NCBI RefSeq assembly: GCF_011761945.1
Contig: NZ_JAASQV010000006.1
Location: 142,761 to 206,760 of the forward strand
Source of the DNA: Sphingomonas leidyi
Lineage (GTDB): Bacteria > Pseudomonadota > Alphaproteobacteria > Sphingomonadales > Sphingomonadaceae
Length of the DNA: 64,000 nucleotides
Direction of reading: 5' to 3'
Part shown: positions 8,925 through 15,868 of the stretch, one piece after another
How positions within the stretch are numbered: the stretch's first letter is position 1
Layout of the letters: every line of letters starts with the position of its first letter
Position numbers and translations under genes: made by a program
The notes under the pieces: generated by a model
Databases searched by the model: none
The model's input: only the letters and a program-made list of their open reading frames with translations
Told to the model about the DNA's origin: nothing

Positions 8925-9045
8925 ACAGAGCGCGTGGCACCACGTGGCACGGCTAAGTCACTGAAAGCTTGGGATAAACAGACTCCCTCGCGAACGTCCC
9001 ACGCCGTGGCACGCTCTCCGGTCGCCCTAAGCTATTGAGGGAACA
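8925..9045 (-). other. Candidate oriT / relaxosome binding region
   Basis: This non-coding stretch directly upstream of the RHH-traD-traA operon holds three copies of CGTGGCAC, at 8933-8940, 8943-8950 and 9005-9012. A small dyad (CCCT at 9025-9028, AGGG at 9038-9041) and a locally AT-richer segment (AAGCTTGGGATAAAC) lie nearby. Direct repeats next to relaxase operons are typical of relaxosome protein sites. The nic site is not identified. The rest of 8832-9242 contains no convincing gene. Confidence 0.4.
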
Positions 9046-9242
9046 CGGGAATCCTGCACCTTCAGGTGCGTAGGGTGTGCGCATATCCCAAGAGACCGCT
9101 ATATGGTCCCGGACCTGTCCGGAGGTCGTTGGAAATGGCCCGTAGCCGGGTCCGGCTGGGCAGAGGTCCGCCGGCAGGCGGAACGGCGAGAATCGACCCG
9201 CGCGAAGTCAGGGGCCACCAGCGGGCGCCTTGGTCAGGCGAG

Positions 9243-9365
9243 GATCGTCACCCGAATGGGCGGAGACAAGGCGCTTGCCTTGGCTCCGTGAGGTTGGGTT
9301 GCCGGGCCCCAACGGGGTGCGGCAGCCCTAGCGAATAGAGCCGTCATCGGGCGTGAAGCCCGATG
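9243..9365 (+). ncRNA. Structured intergenic element, copy A
   Basis: A block that recurs at 13,294. It begins with a 25-nt segment (9243-9267) that matches 23 of 25 bases in the other copy. A hairpin follows in which outer arms CGGAG/CTCCG are shared but the inner arms differ and still pair: AAGGC/GCCTT here, CCCG/CGGG there. Both copies then carry AGCGARTAGAGC. This copy ends in a perfect 8-bp hairpin (9345-9352 with 9358-9365). It precedes the gene at 9458. RNA versus DNA function is unknown. Confidence 0.4.
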
Positions 9366-9457
9366 CGCCCCCGCACCATTCTTCTCCTTCCGGGGCGGAG
9401 GCTCTCCCGCTATGGTCGGACTGTTCATAGCCCGATCAGCCTTGAACAGAGGCACCT

Positions 9458-9676
9458 ATGGCAAAGACACTGGAACAGGAGCGCGCAGCGTTCGAAGCGG
9501 ATGCACAGCGATTGGAGGAACGGCGCCGAAAGCTCGAAGAGCGAGAGCGCGAGCAGGCCATAACGGCGGTGGAAAAAGCGGGCCTGCTGAAGCTTGAAAT
9601 CAGGCGGCTGACCGCGATCGTCGAGCGGGTAAAATCGCTCGGAATCGACGAGGTTGAAAAGCGGCTGAGGGCCTGA
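9458..9676 (+). CDS. Small coiled-coil protein
   Basis: A 72-residue, highly charged protein. Residues 5-45 (LEQERAAFEAD onward) follow a heptad-like pattern rich in Glu, Arg and Ala, so a coiled coil is very likely. It resembles short sphingomonad proteins of unknown function found near transfer regions. It stands alone on the plus strand, with a structured element about 90 bases upstream and hairpins just after the stop. Confidence 0.65.
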   Translation: MAKTLEQERAAFEADAQRLEERRRKLEEREREQAITAVEKAGLLKLEIRRLTAIVERVKSLGIDEVEKRLRA

Positions 9677-9685
9677 ACCCAGCCT

Positions 9686-9739
9686 GCCGCGGCAGCGCCG
9701 CGGCACGGGCATAGGGGGTTCGATGCCCCCTATGCCCGT
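9686..9739. repeat. Two adjacent inverted repeats after the coiled-coil gene
   Basis: The first is a GC-only palindrome (arms GCCGCGGC, 9686-9704). The second is a perfect 14-bp stem (9705-9718 with 9726-9739) around a 7-base loop. Neither is followed by a clear T-run on the plus strand. They may protect or terminate the transcript of the gene ending at 9676, or bind a protein. Confidence 0.5.
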
Positions 9740-9751
9740 ATTCCTTCCAGC

Positions 9752-9790
9752 AAAAAAAGGGGAGAGGCGACGCGCGCGCCTCCCCTTTTT
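9752..9790. terminator. Bidirectional rho-independent terminator
   Basis: An 11-bp stem (AAAAAGGGGAG pairing with CTCCCCTTTTT) encloses a GC-rich loop. A-runs on one side and T-runs on the other let it work for both the plus-strand gene ending at 9676 and the minus-strand gene ending at 9798. Confidence 0.75.
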
Positions 9791-9797
9791 GTCGGTC

Positions 9798-10022
9798 TCA
9801 GAATTCGTCGAGGACCCCGCCCGGCGCGGTGTAGACGATCCGGTCGATCATCGCCGGCGTCAGGTTCCCGTAATCGCCCTCGTCGATGGCGAGATACCCC
9901 TGCTCTTCGTCCTCGATGACATGTTGATCGAAGAAGCTGTGAAGCGCCCGGCGTTCCGCGTTGGCGACCGCTGCGAAGTAGGCGTTGTTGTGGGCGGCGG
10001 CGGTGTTGGTGATCGTCTGCAT
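9798..10022 (-). CDS. Small hypothetical protein
   Basis: A 74-residue acidic protein; ATG at 10022. It contains NAERRALHSFFDQHVIEDEE and a C-terminal TPAMIDRIVYTAPGGVLDEF. No membrane segment or known motif is visible. A terminator follows the stop. The upstream leader holds a perfect hairpin (10091-10106) and a longer inverted repeat (10133-10194). Similar small acidic proteins of unknown role are common on sphingomonad mobile elements. Confidence 0.6.
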   Translation of the reverse strand: MQTITNTAAAHNNAYFAAVANAERRALHSFFDQHVIEDEEQGYLAIDEGDYGNLTPAMIDRIVYTAPGGVLDEF

Positions 10023-10132
10023 GGCTATGCTCCTGTCTGTCTTGAATGACAGGGGAAGGCGCGTCGGGCGGGTGAGGTCGGGTCAAGGATCGCCGGCTTG
10101 CCGGCGACCGCGCAGCGGCGGTGGGGGTCACG

Positions 10133-10194
10133 ATTTTCTTCGGCGGCCACCGGTGTCGAGGGGGGAGCGCTGCGCTCGATCCGCCGGAGAAAAT
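10133..10194. repeat. Long inverted repeat in leader of 9798-10022
   Basis: Arms at 10133-10146 and 10181-10194 pair over 14 positions with one mismatch, enclosing 34 bases that contain a GGAGCGCTGCGC core. A shorter hairpin, CGCCGG-CTTG-CCGGCG, lies at 10091-10106. The same arrangement (ATTTTC...GGAGCGC.GCGC...GAAAAT) recurs at 13,145-13,185, also upstream of a minus-strand gene. Confidence 0.45.
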
Positions 10195-10355
10195 GGTGGG
10201 GCCCCGCCGTCCTTGAGGCGGCCTCGCCCGGCCGACAGAATGGGAAGACTGTGAGAGATGTTTCCTCTCGGTCGGAGGACCAGGCCGAGGCGTAGCGGCG
10301 TGCGGACCGGCGGGTCCGCGCGTCACGCGAGCGAGCCTGCGTCTGGCAGCCTTCG

Positions 10356-10601
10356 CTATTCCATGCCGTCATGGAACAGCCTCCAGAGGAGCGCGTCCCC
10401 TTCAATCTCGCGGAGCCGAAGCTCCAGCGACAGGGCCGCTTCCCGCTCCGCGATCCGGGCGTTTTCGGCGGTCGTGAGGGCGGCGCGATCGATTCCGGAG
10501 AGAAAGGTTTCTCGGTGGTTGAGGAGGCGCCGCAGCCGTGCCGTTTCGCGGTCGATCGATGCGATGGCGGCGACGGCAGCGTGGGTTGCGGATACGGTCA
10601 T
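10356..10601 (-). CDS. Small helical hypothetical protein
   Basis: An 81-residue protein, almost wholly helical by composition (Ala, Glu, Arg, Leu), with long runs such as IDRETARLRRLLNHRE. There is no membrane segment. The ATG at 10601 is preceded by a purine-rich AGCGCAACC region. No family recognised. It is co-oriented with the gene at 9798 but separated from it by about 330 bases of hairpin-rich non-coding DNA. Confidence 0.55.
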   Translation of the reverse strand: MTVSATHAAVAAIASIDRETARLRRLLNHRETFLSGIDRAALTTAENARIAEREAALSLELRLREIEGDALLWRLFHDGME

Positions 10602-11022
10602 GGTTGCGCTCCAGGTGCGAGGGGATTGAGCGCTCGAGCGCCCTTTCGTTCGAGACGCCGCCGTTTTGGCGGAGGGAGAGAAGAGGAGCCGGGCGCGCGA
10701 CCCCGCCCAAGGGCTGATCAGGGGTGCCCGTCGCAGTGGCAGTAGGGCATGGCCGCTGTGCCTTGGTGTCGCGGATGGTCTGTGTTAGTTCCCGCGCTGC
10801 GCTGCGAAGGCCGTGGCGCCGGGACTGGTAATCCCGTCGAGAAAGGCAACTCGGTGTGGTTTCACGCCGGGGTGCCTGCGCATATGTCCAGGTGCCTCGG
10901 CACTAAAAGCGTAGGCGCATGTCTCGACGTGTTACCAGCCCCGGCTCCCGCGCCCCAGCGCGGGAGTTGCTTGGCGAGAGCGCCCAAGTTGCTCCGATGA
11001 TGGTCGCGCTCCGGAATGCGAT
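10602..11022. other. Non-coding stretch with hairpin
   Basis: I see no convincing gene here. A perfect 8-bp hairpin (CTCCCGCG, 10945-10952, with CGCGGGAG, 10959-10966) lies before the small plus-strand gene at 11023. A weak GCGCTGCGCTGCG repeat lies near 10796. Confidence 0.4.
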
Positions 11023-11193
11023 ATGGACCTCAACGAGAAGGATCCGGGCGTGACACGGGCGCTCGCCTTGGCGCTGATGCGTCAGGCGCGCGAGTATCTC
11101 GGCGCGATCGGCGAGGACGAGGCGTCGCTTCATCTGCAACGCGCGATCGATGCCCTCCTGAAGCCCGCGCCCGGCAATTCGGCGCAAGCCTGA
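11023..11193 (+). CDS. Short hypothetical protein (56 aa)
   Basis: A 56-residue protein from the ATG at 11023 to the TGA at 11191-11193. It has the regular helical pattern DPGVTRALALALMRQAREYL followed by DEASLHLQRAIDALL, and its codons are strongly GC-biased at third positions, unlike the other frames. Short proteins of this pattern recur on sphingomonad mobile elements. Function unknown. Confidence 0.65.
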   Translation: MDLNEKDPGVTRALALALMRQAREYLGAIGEDEASLHLQRAIDALLKPAPGNSAQA

Positions 11194-11197
11194 GCGG

Positions 11198-11232
11198 CAA
11201 AAAAGGGCGCGCCATGCGAGGTGACGCGCCCT
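11198..11232 (-). terminator. Rho-independent terminator
   Basis: An 8-bp stem, AGGGCGCG/CGCGCCCT (11204-11211 with 11225-11232), is followed on the minus strand by a run of six T. It ends the transcript of the gene at 11259-11837 and lies between convergent genes. Confidence 0.7.
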
Positions 11233-11258
11233 CCTTCGGCGGCGGGAACGGGCGGAGG

Positions 11259-11837
11259 CTATGCCCATTCCAGCCGCGAAGTGTCGTCGGCGTCGGCCAG
11301 GCCGATGAGCTGGTCGAGCCGATCAAGATACGGGGTGATCCCCTCCTCCTCCGCACGGCGCCGGACGGCCGGGTTGGCAAGCCGCACGCGGACGGCATCT
11401 ATGGGTATTTCGCCGATGCTGTCCGGCGCCAGTCCGAGGCTCTCAAGCAGGACAGCGGCGTTGCCCGAGGCGAGATCGAGTTCGAGGCCCCGATCGGAGG
11501 TGAGAGCGACCCGCATGGCGATCGTTGCTGCCCCCTCGTCCCGCCATACGCTGACCCGGCGGCATCGGAACTGGGCCTCTTCGACGACGCTGATGACGTT
11601 CGCGTCGAAGTCGAAAATCCTCGCGATCGCGGCCAGCGCGAGTGGGCAGACGCGTGCTTCGAAGTGATAGGAAAGATACTCGTCCTCGGGCGCGTCGGGG
11701 TCGAGCAGAACGGCTCTGCAGCGGGCGCTTTCCTCGCGAAGGAAAGTCCGGAAGGCGGCGAGTTGCCGGGCGTTGATGGTGGCTCGCGGACCCGGCTGGT
11801 CATCGGCCGCCGTCGCGATACGGAACGTGATGGACAT
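11259..11837 (-). CDS. Conserved hypothetical accessory protein
   Basis: A 192-residue soluble protein; ATG at 11837 with a purine-rich GGGAGGACGAG box upstream. It has alternating beta and alpha segments and an acidic C-terminus (DRLDQLIGLADADD). No catalytic signature is evident. It is a single-gene unit bounded by terminators on both sides. Such proteins recur beside DUF2493 genes on alphaproteobacterial elements, but no function is established. Confidence 0.6.
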   Translation of the reverse strand: MSITFRIATAADDQPGPRATINARQLAAFRTFLREESARCRAVLLDPDAPEDEYLSYHFEARVCPLALAAIARIFDFDANVISVVEEAQFRCRRVSVWRDEGAATIAMRVALTSDRGLELDLASGNAAVLLESLGLAPDSIGEIPIDAVRVRLANPAVRRRAEEEGITPYLDRLDQLIGLADADDTSRLEWA

Positions 11838-11986
11838 CTCGTCCTCCCTTGTTGAACCGCAGCCGATCCTCCCCCTCTCCTTTTCCGCCAGCGGCGGGAT
11901 GCCGGAGCGAGCGCGCAGGCGCTCAGTCTCGCGGCGCGAAGGGGCTCGATGCCCCTGAGCGCCGCTTGTCGACGCAAGAAAGGAAG

Positions 11987-12014
11987 AGAGGCCCCGGCTT
12001 ACGCCGGAGCCTCT
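11987..12014 (-). terminator. Hairpin after the DUF2493 gene
   Basis: A 12-position stem with one mismatch (AGAGGCCCCGGC, 11987-11998, with 12003-12014) and a TTAC loop lies 12 bases beyond the stop at 12027. The following T content on the minus strand is modest, so termination is probable rather than certain. Confidence 0.55.
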
Positions 12015-12026
12015 CGGACAAGCGCC

Positions 12027-13004
12027 TCAGGCGGCGCGTTGGCCCCGCTGCTGGGTGAGGCGGACGATGTGCAGCGGAACACCCGCCTGCCGCAGCTTCT
12101 GGGCGAGATTCTGCTGGATGCCCGAGCCTTCGCAGATGACCGCTTCGACCGGCTTGAGGTTGAGGATGCGGTCGTTGCGGACGAAGGCGGCGCGGTTGCC
12201 CTGGCTGCGATCGAGGCGGAACTGGATTACCTTTACGCCGCGCGAGGCGGCCCATGCGTGCGCCACGGCATCGCACCCCTTGGCCTGCGCGGTCGTCGCG
12301 AGGATCATCTCCGGGATGCGCGCCTTGATGCTGTCGAGACCCTTCCAGAGCAGGTCGCCGTCTTCCCAGACCTGACCGCCCGAGAAGGCCACCACAGGTC
12401 CTTCGGGCGCGAACTGTTCGCGGCGCTCGCGGGCGCGTGAGGCGAGATAGTCGCGGGCGTCGATCATCGATGCGTTGAGCGCGCTCGACACCCTGCTTCC
12501 CCGGACCGGCGAGAAGGGCTTGCCGGTTTCGACGCGATATACTTCGGCGGCGTGGTCGCGCATGCATTCCATCGCTTCCCGGCAACCTTGCAGCGTCTGA
12601 CACAGGAGCTGCGTGTCCTCCAGTTCGGTCGCGTAGATCTCGGAGGGGTCGTAGGCGCGGGCGAGGTCGCCGAGCTTCTTGGCCGCGTCGTCCTCCCGGC
12701 CCTCGATCCGCTTCGCCACGACGTGGAAGCTGTTCGCGAAACCCCAGGCGAGATCGGTCGCGAAGGCCTCCATGCGCGTGTCGCGCAGCACATCGAACAT
12801 CGTCTGCATCATCATCTCGACGGCGGCCCGGACTTGCTCGGGGTCGGGCATGTCCAGCGCTTCCGGCGCCTCGACGATGCTGAGCTTGGCCATCTCGCTA
12901 TGCTCGATGAAAGCGCCTTCGTAGGTCTGGGTCAGGTCCTCGTTTTCGCGCGCGGCGGCAATGTGGCTGGCGAGGTCGGCGAAGTTGGTGAAACTGGTCT
13001 GCAT
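12027..13004 (-). CDS. DUF2493 / SLOG-family protein
   Basis: A 325-residue protein. A helical N-terminal part (about 1-200) is followed by a Rossmann-like SLOG domain: VVAFSGG at about 204-210, then GCDAVAHAWAASRGV at about 243-257 and a final KPVEAVIC strand before GSGIQQNLAQK. DUF2493 belongs to the DprA/LOG/SLOG superfamily, which binds nucleotides or nucleotide-derived ligands; members occur on plasmids and in conflict systems. The ligand is unknown. The long leader contains a perfect 11-bp inverted repeat (13079-13117). Confidence 0.75.
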   Translation of the reverse strand: MQTSFTNFADLASHIAAARENEDLTQTYEGAFIEHSEMAKLSIVEAPEALDMPDPEQVRAAVEMMMQTMFDVLRDTRMEAFATDLAWGFANSFHVVAKRIEGREDDAAKKLGDLARAYDPSEIYATELEDTQLLCQTLQGCREAMECMRDHAAEVYRVETGKPFSPVRGSRVSSALNASMIDARDYLASRARERREQFAPEGPVVAFSGGQVWEDGDLLWKGLDSIKARIPEMILATTAQAKGCDAVAHAWAASRGVKVIQFRLDRSQGNRAAFVRNDRILNLKPVEAVICEGSGIQQNLAQKLRQAGVPLHIVRLTQQRGQRAA

Positions 13005-13078
13005 GATAGCCTCCTTGGAATCTCATCCATTCGATGAGGCTTCTCATTCGACGTGCGGCGGTCGTGCCGGTCAGGGAC

Positions 13079-13117
13079 GTTAACCGGGAAGCCGGCGCCA
13101 GTCGGATCCCGGTTAAC
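13079..13117. repeat. Perfect 11-bp inverted repeat
   Basis: GTTAACCGGGA (13079-13089) and TCCCGGTTAAC (13107-13117) are exact inverse copies 17 bases apart, about 75 bases upstream of the DUF2493 start. It could be an operator or a leader hairpin. Confidence 0.55.
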
Positions 13118-13144
13118 GCCGCGAAGCGGGGAGCGGGGGAGCCG

Positions 13145-13185
13145 ATTTTCTCGGGCCCGGAGCGCAGCGCAGGGTGCGTGAAAAT
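13145..13185. repeat. Imperfect inverted repeat, second copy of the 10,133 type
   Basis: ATTTTCTCG (13145-13153) pairs with CGTGAAAAT (13177-13185) at 8 of 9 positions around a GGAGCGCAGCGC core. The layout matches the repeat at 10133-10194. I see no gene between 13005 and 13477. Confidence 0.4.
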
Positions 13186-13293
13186 TGGGGGAACCGCTCA
13201 TCCTTGACGGGCTCGGATCCCCGCACGTCACAACTAGGAATTCAGAGAGAGAGATTTTTTGGTCACCACCTCTCCTCACGCTCCCCGCAGGGT

Positions 13294-13383
13294 GATCGTC
13301 ACCCGTAAGGGCGGAGACCCGGCGGAGACGGGGCTCCGGGAGCGACAGCGAGTAGAGCGCCGGTCCCGCCCGCAGGGTGGGAT
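13294..13383 (+). ncRNA. Structured intergenic element, copy B
   Basis: The partner of the element at 9243. The first 25 nt match copy A at 23 positions. The outer stem CGGAG/CTCCG is kept, while the inner stem is CCCG/CGGG instead of AAGGC/GCCTT. AGCGAGTAGAGC follows. The element ends about 95 bases upstream of the plus-strand gene at 13478, the same arrangement as copy A. Confidence 0.4.
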
Positions 13384-13477
13384 GCGTCGAACCATTGGCG
13401 GTTGATGACAGCGCGACGACGGCAGGTCGCAGGCGGCGGGCAAATCTGGCAAGCAGCGTCTTTGACGAACCTGCGGA

Positions 13478-14131
13478 GTGCGCGTGAAGGCCCTGATCCA
13501 GGCGAACTATGAGGAGCGATTGTCGCGCTATGCGACGCTGCTGCACGGGACCGAGCCACCCGGCCTGGCCGCCAAGCTCGGCGTCTATGCGCAGCTGCTC
13601 CGGCAGCATGAAATCCATGGCGATCGCCTCTGGACGATCGAGCCGATCCTCTATCCATTGATGCTGTCGGCCGAGACCGACCTCCACCTGGCCGTCGCGC
13701 GGCTGCTCGAGGATCCCCGCCGGGCGGAGGGCAGCGTGTTTGCGTTTCTGGAGTTCTGTCGGAAGAACCGGGAAAACATCGCCTGGAAGGCGGGCACACC
13801 ACCCGCCGATGTGCTCGACGCGCAGGTCGCGGCGCTCGAGAGTCATCGGCCGACGATCGCGGCGATCATGGGCCGCCGGGACCGGTTCTTCGCGCACCTG
13901 GACAAGAAGTATTTCCTCGATCCGGGGCGAATCTACGAGGATTATCCGCTTGAAGGGTCTGCGGTTATCGCGCTCGCCAATGCTGTGATCGCCGTGATCT
14001 CGGAGCACCAGTGGAAGCTCAGGGAGCACGCCAATTTCCATTTCGCCGAGTTCTTCGAGATCGGTGTCGACAACATGGTGCGCAATCTCGAGGCGGGCCG
14101 CCGCCAGAACTACCCGGGCCAGCTCGACTGA
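13478..14131 (+). CDS. HEPN/AbiU2-like protein
   Basis: A 217-residue, mostly helical protein with a GTG start at 13478 (a second GTG at 13484 is possible). Residues 133-145 read RRDRFFAHLDKKY, which contains the R-x(4-6)-H motif (R134 to H140) of HEPN RNases and resembles the AbiU2 family. HEPN proteins often act as toxins or abortive-infection RNases. No antitoxin partner is obvious next to it. Activity is inferred. Confidence 0.6.
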   Translation: MRVKALIQANYEERLSRYATLLHGTEPPGLAAKLGVYAQLLRQHEIHGDRLWTIEPILYPLMLSAETDLHLAVARLLEDPRRAEGSVFAFLEFCRKNRENIAWKAGTPPADVLDAQVAALESHRPTIAAIMGRRDRFFAHLDKKYFLDPGRIYEDYPLEGSAVIALANAVIAVISEHQWKLREHANFHFAEFFEIGVDNMVRNLEAGRRQNYPGQLD

Positions 14132-14206
14132 CATCGATCGATCGATTGTCGGTCCGCCGGCGGCACGAAAAATGCTATACGGAGTCGGGGCGCAGGATCA
14201 CGATGC

Positions 14207-14422
14207 ATGGAGAGCGTCATGAGATTGGCGATGGACGAGGCCATGATCCGGGACGCCGCGGAGGCACTCGCCGCGCGGTTCAAGGATCTGCTGGTCGACG
14301 GCTTGGCGCGCAGCTTCACCCTGTCGCGCGACGAGGTGGTGCTGGCGCTGGGTTTCACGCAGAGCGTGGCCGACCTGCTGACGCCGACGATCCCGGCGCC
14401 GGCGATGCGGCTTCCGGCCTGA
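14207..14422 (+). CDS. Small hypothetical protein
   Basis: A 71-residue protein with helical character (MIRDAAEALAARFKDLLVDGL). Starts at 14207 and 14219 are both possible. The segment SRDEVVLALGFTQSVADLL could be a small helix-turn-helix, but this is weak. It is followed by a perfect hairpin and converges on ssb. No family recognised. Confidence 0.5.
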   Translation: MESVMRLAMDEAMIRDAAEALAARFKDLLVDGLARSFTLSRDEVVLALGFTQSVADLLTPTIPAPAMRLPA

Positions 14423-14435
14423 ACACAGGCGGACA

Positions 14436-14457
14436 GAGCGGCGCGTGAGCGCCGCTC
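14436..14457. terminator. Hairpin between convergent genes
   Basis: A perfect 9-bp stem, GAGCGGCGC/GCGCCGCTC, with a GTGA loop lies between the stops at 14422 and 14467. T-runs are poor on both sides, so its terminator role rests on position and stem strength. Confidence 0.55.
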
Positions 14458-14466
14458 CGTTGCGCT

Positions 14467-14787
14467 TCAGAAGAAGTCGATCTTGTCGGCGATGATCTCG
14501 CAGCCGTAGCGCGTCACGCCGTCGCGGTCCTCCCAGCTCGAATAATGCAGGCGGCCGGTGATCGCGACCACGTTGCCCTTCTCCCGGATCGCGGCGGCAC
14601 GGCCGAGACCGTTGAAGCAGGTGATCTTGTGAAACTCGGTTTCCTTGGCGGTGTAGCCGGTGGCCTCGTCGACATAGGTCTTGCCGTCCCTGAGCTTCAC
14701 GCGATCGGTCGCGACGATGAGGGTGGTGACGGTGCCGCGCGTCTCGGGGTCCTTGGCGACCCGGCCGGTGATGTTGACGTTGTTCAT
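14467..14787 (-). CDS. ssb: Short single-stranded DNA-binding protein
   Basis: A 106-residue OB-fold protein with the SSB layout: MNNVNITGRVAKDPETRG at the N-terminus, TEFHKITCFNGLGRAA, then GNVVAITGRLHYSSWEDRDG. It lacks the usual flexible tail and the acidic DDIPF end that recruits partners, ending instead in ADKIDFF. Plasmid SSBs coat incoming or replicating single-stranded DNA. The ATG at 14787 follows an AAGGAGCAGTCCC box. The missing tail suggests a specialised or dominant-negative form. Confidence 0.85.
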   Translation of the reverse strand: MNNVNITGRVAKDPETRGTVTTLIVATDRVKLRDGKTYVDEATGYTAKETEFHKITCFNGLGRAAAIREKGNVVAITGRLHYSSWEDRDGVTRYGCEIIADKIDFF

Positions 14788-15107
14788 GGGACTGCTCCTT
14801 CCGATGCTGCGGCGGCCTTTCCGCCGGTGACACCGAAGAGCGGCGTGCGGGCGCGGCCGACACCGGAGCGCGAAGCGCGGAGGGAAACCCCGGGAGCGAG
14901 CTGGCGCGGGCAGCCGCGTAGCGGCAACACGGGCGAGCGGATGGGGTTGTGGGACGCGGCCGTCTCGCCGCAGGTGTCAGGAACCGGCGACGGAAAGGCG
15001 CTGGCACCAAAGGATGACGGGGACCCACCACGTCGATGCGGGGCCGATCGGCGATTGACCGGCAAATGCAGCGTCATCTCATTGGACGCGTCTGGCGGCG
15101 CAATGGG
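14788..15107. other. Non-coding leader upstream of ssb
   Basis: No gene is evident. It contains GC-rich palindromic motifs, including GGAGCGCGAAGCGCGG near 14,873, similar to the GGAGCGC.GCGC cores at 10.16 and 13.16 kb. It lies between ssb and the toxin gene. Confidence 0.35.
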
Positions 15108-15545
15108 TCAGGAGGTCCGCTTAACCTGGGCGATCTTGCCAGCGTCGTAGGCGGCAAGCCAACGCGTGCGAATGGTCTCGTAGAGGCTGGCCGGGAGCAC
15201 GCCGTATGCGACGTCGCCGGCCGGATCGCCGGGCGCTGGACGCAGGTCGGGGCCGGGCCATTGGAAGTGGTTGAGTTCGGTGAGGATCACCCATGATCGC
15301 TCGTCGTCGAGGCCAAGGCGCGCCTTCGTGGCCGCCGGGATCTCCACCGCGAGTTTAGGGTCAGCCGGGGGCGTGTGCGTCACCGGAAGGACGGTGACCA
15401 TTCTTGCGCCGGCCTTGGTGGTTGCGGTCAGGAGGATGGCGCAGGGGCGGTCCTTGCTGCCCTCTTCGTGGCCGGCCTTGGCTTCGTGGCTCCAGAGATA
15501 GGCGTAGCGGATGACGAGGCCTGGAACCGGTTCAGGTATTTTCAC
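15108..15545 (-). CDS. PemK/MazF-like toxin
   Basis: A 145-residue protein with the start of a PemK/MazF-like barrel: GLVIRYAYLWSHEAKAGHEEGSKDRPCAILL-type pattern, then MVTVLPVTHTPP and WVILTELNHFQWPG. This family usually cleaves mRNA. It lies 3 bases after the antitoxin gene on the same strand, in antitoxin-first order. Substrate specificity is not predictable from the sequence. Confidence 0.72.
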   Translation of the reverse strand: MKIPEPVPGLVIRYAYLWSHEAKAGHEEGSKDRPCAILLTATTKAGARMVTVLPVTHTPPADPKLAVEIPAATKARLGLDDERSWVILTELNHFQWPGPDLRPAPGDPAGDVAYGVLPASLYETIRTRWLAAYDAGKIAQVKRTS

Positions 15546-15548
15546 GCG

Positions 15549-15809
15549 TCAGGACTCGACCTCGTTATCGAACGCGGCTGCCTCGGCAGGCGCTCGCGCG
15601 GCGCGCACGCCCTCGGCAATCTCGTCCGGGATGTTGTCGAGCGTGTAGACCTGACGATCACGGCTCTTGAGCCGCTGATATTCGGCATGCGACAGAAGCA
15701 CGAGGCTTTCATGCCCATGATGGGTGATGGTCAGCGGGCTCTCGAGGGCCTGGCGGCTGAAGCGGCCGAAGGATTTCGAGACCTCGACGGAACTGGCGGT
15801 CTGGGGCAT
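15549..15809 (-). CDS. Phd/YefM-type antitoxin
   Basis: An 86-residue protein with an N-terminal DNA-binding fold: SSVEVSKSFGRFSRQALESP, then PLTITHHGHESLVLLSHAEY, the typical Phd/YefM strand-helix pattern. The C-terminus is acidic and probably disordered, where it would wrap the toxin. It is the first gene of the pair and would be expected to repress its own promoter. An AGGAGAATCGCC box precedes the ATG. Confidence 0.75.
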   Translation of the reverse strand: MPQTASSVEVSKSFGRFSRQALESPLTITHHGHESLVLLSHAEYQRLKSRDRQVYTLDNIPDEIAEGVRAARAPAEAAAFDNEVES

Positions 15810-15868
15810 GGCGATTCTCCTGCCCGGAATATACGGAGTTTCCGGATAAATTCAAGGACGGCGGCTGA

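Noticed and set aside
9066..9338. 90-codon plus-strand frame in the oriT/leader region
   Set aside because: Arg/Gly/Pro-rich, no ribosome site, and it crosses the structured element.
11399..11977. 192-codon minus-strand frame overlapping 11259-11837
   Set aside because: Ser/Arg-rich alternative frame; the other frame has the conserved codon bias and a ribosome site.
12932..14134. 400-codon open frame on the minus strand
   Set aside because: Overlaps the AbiU2-like gene on the plus strand and an intergenic region; no family signal and poor codon bias.
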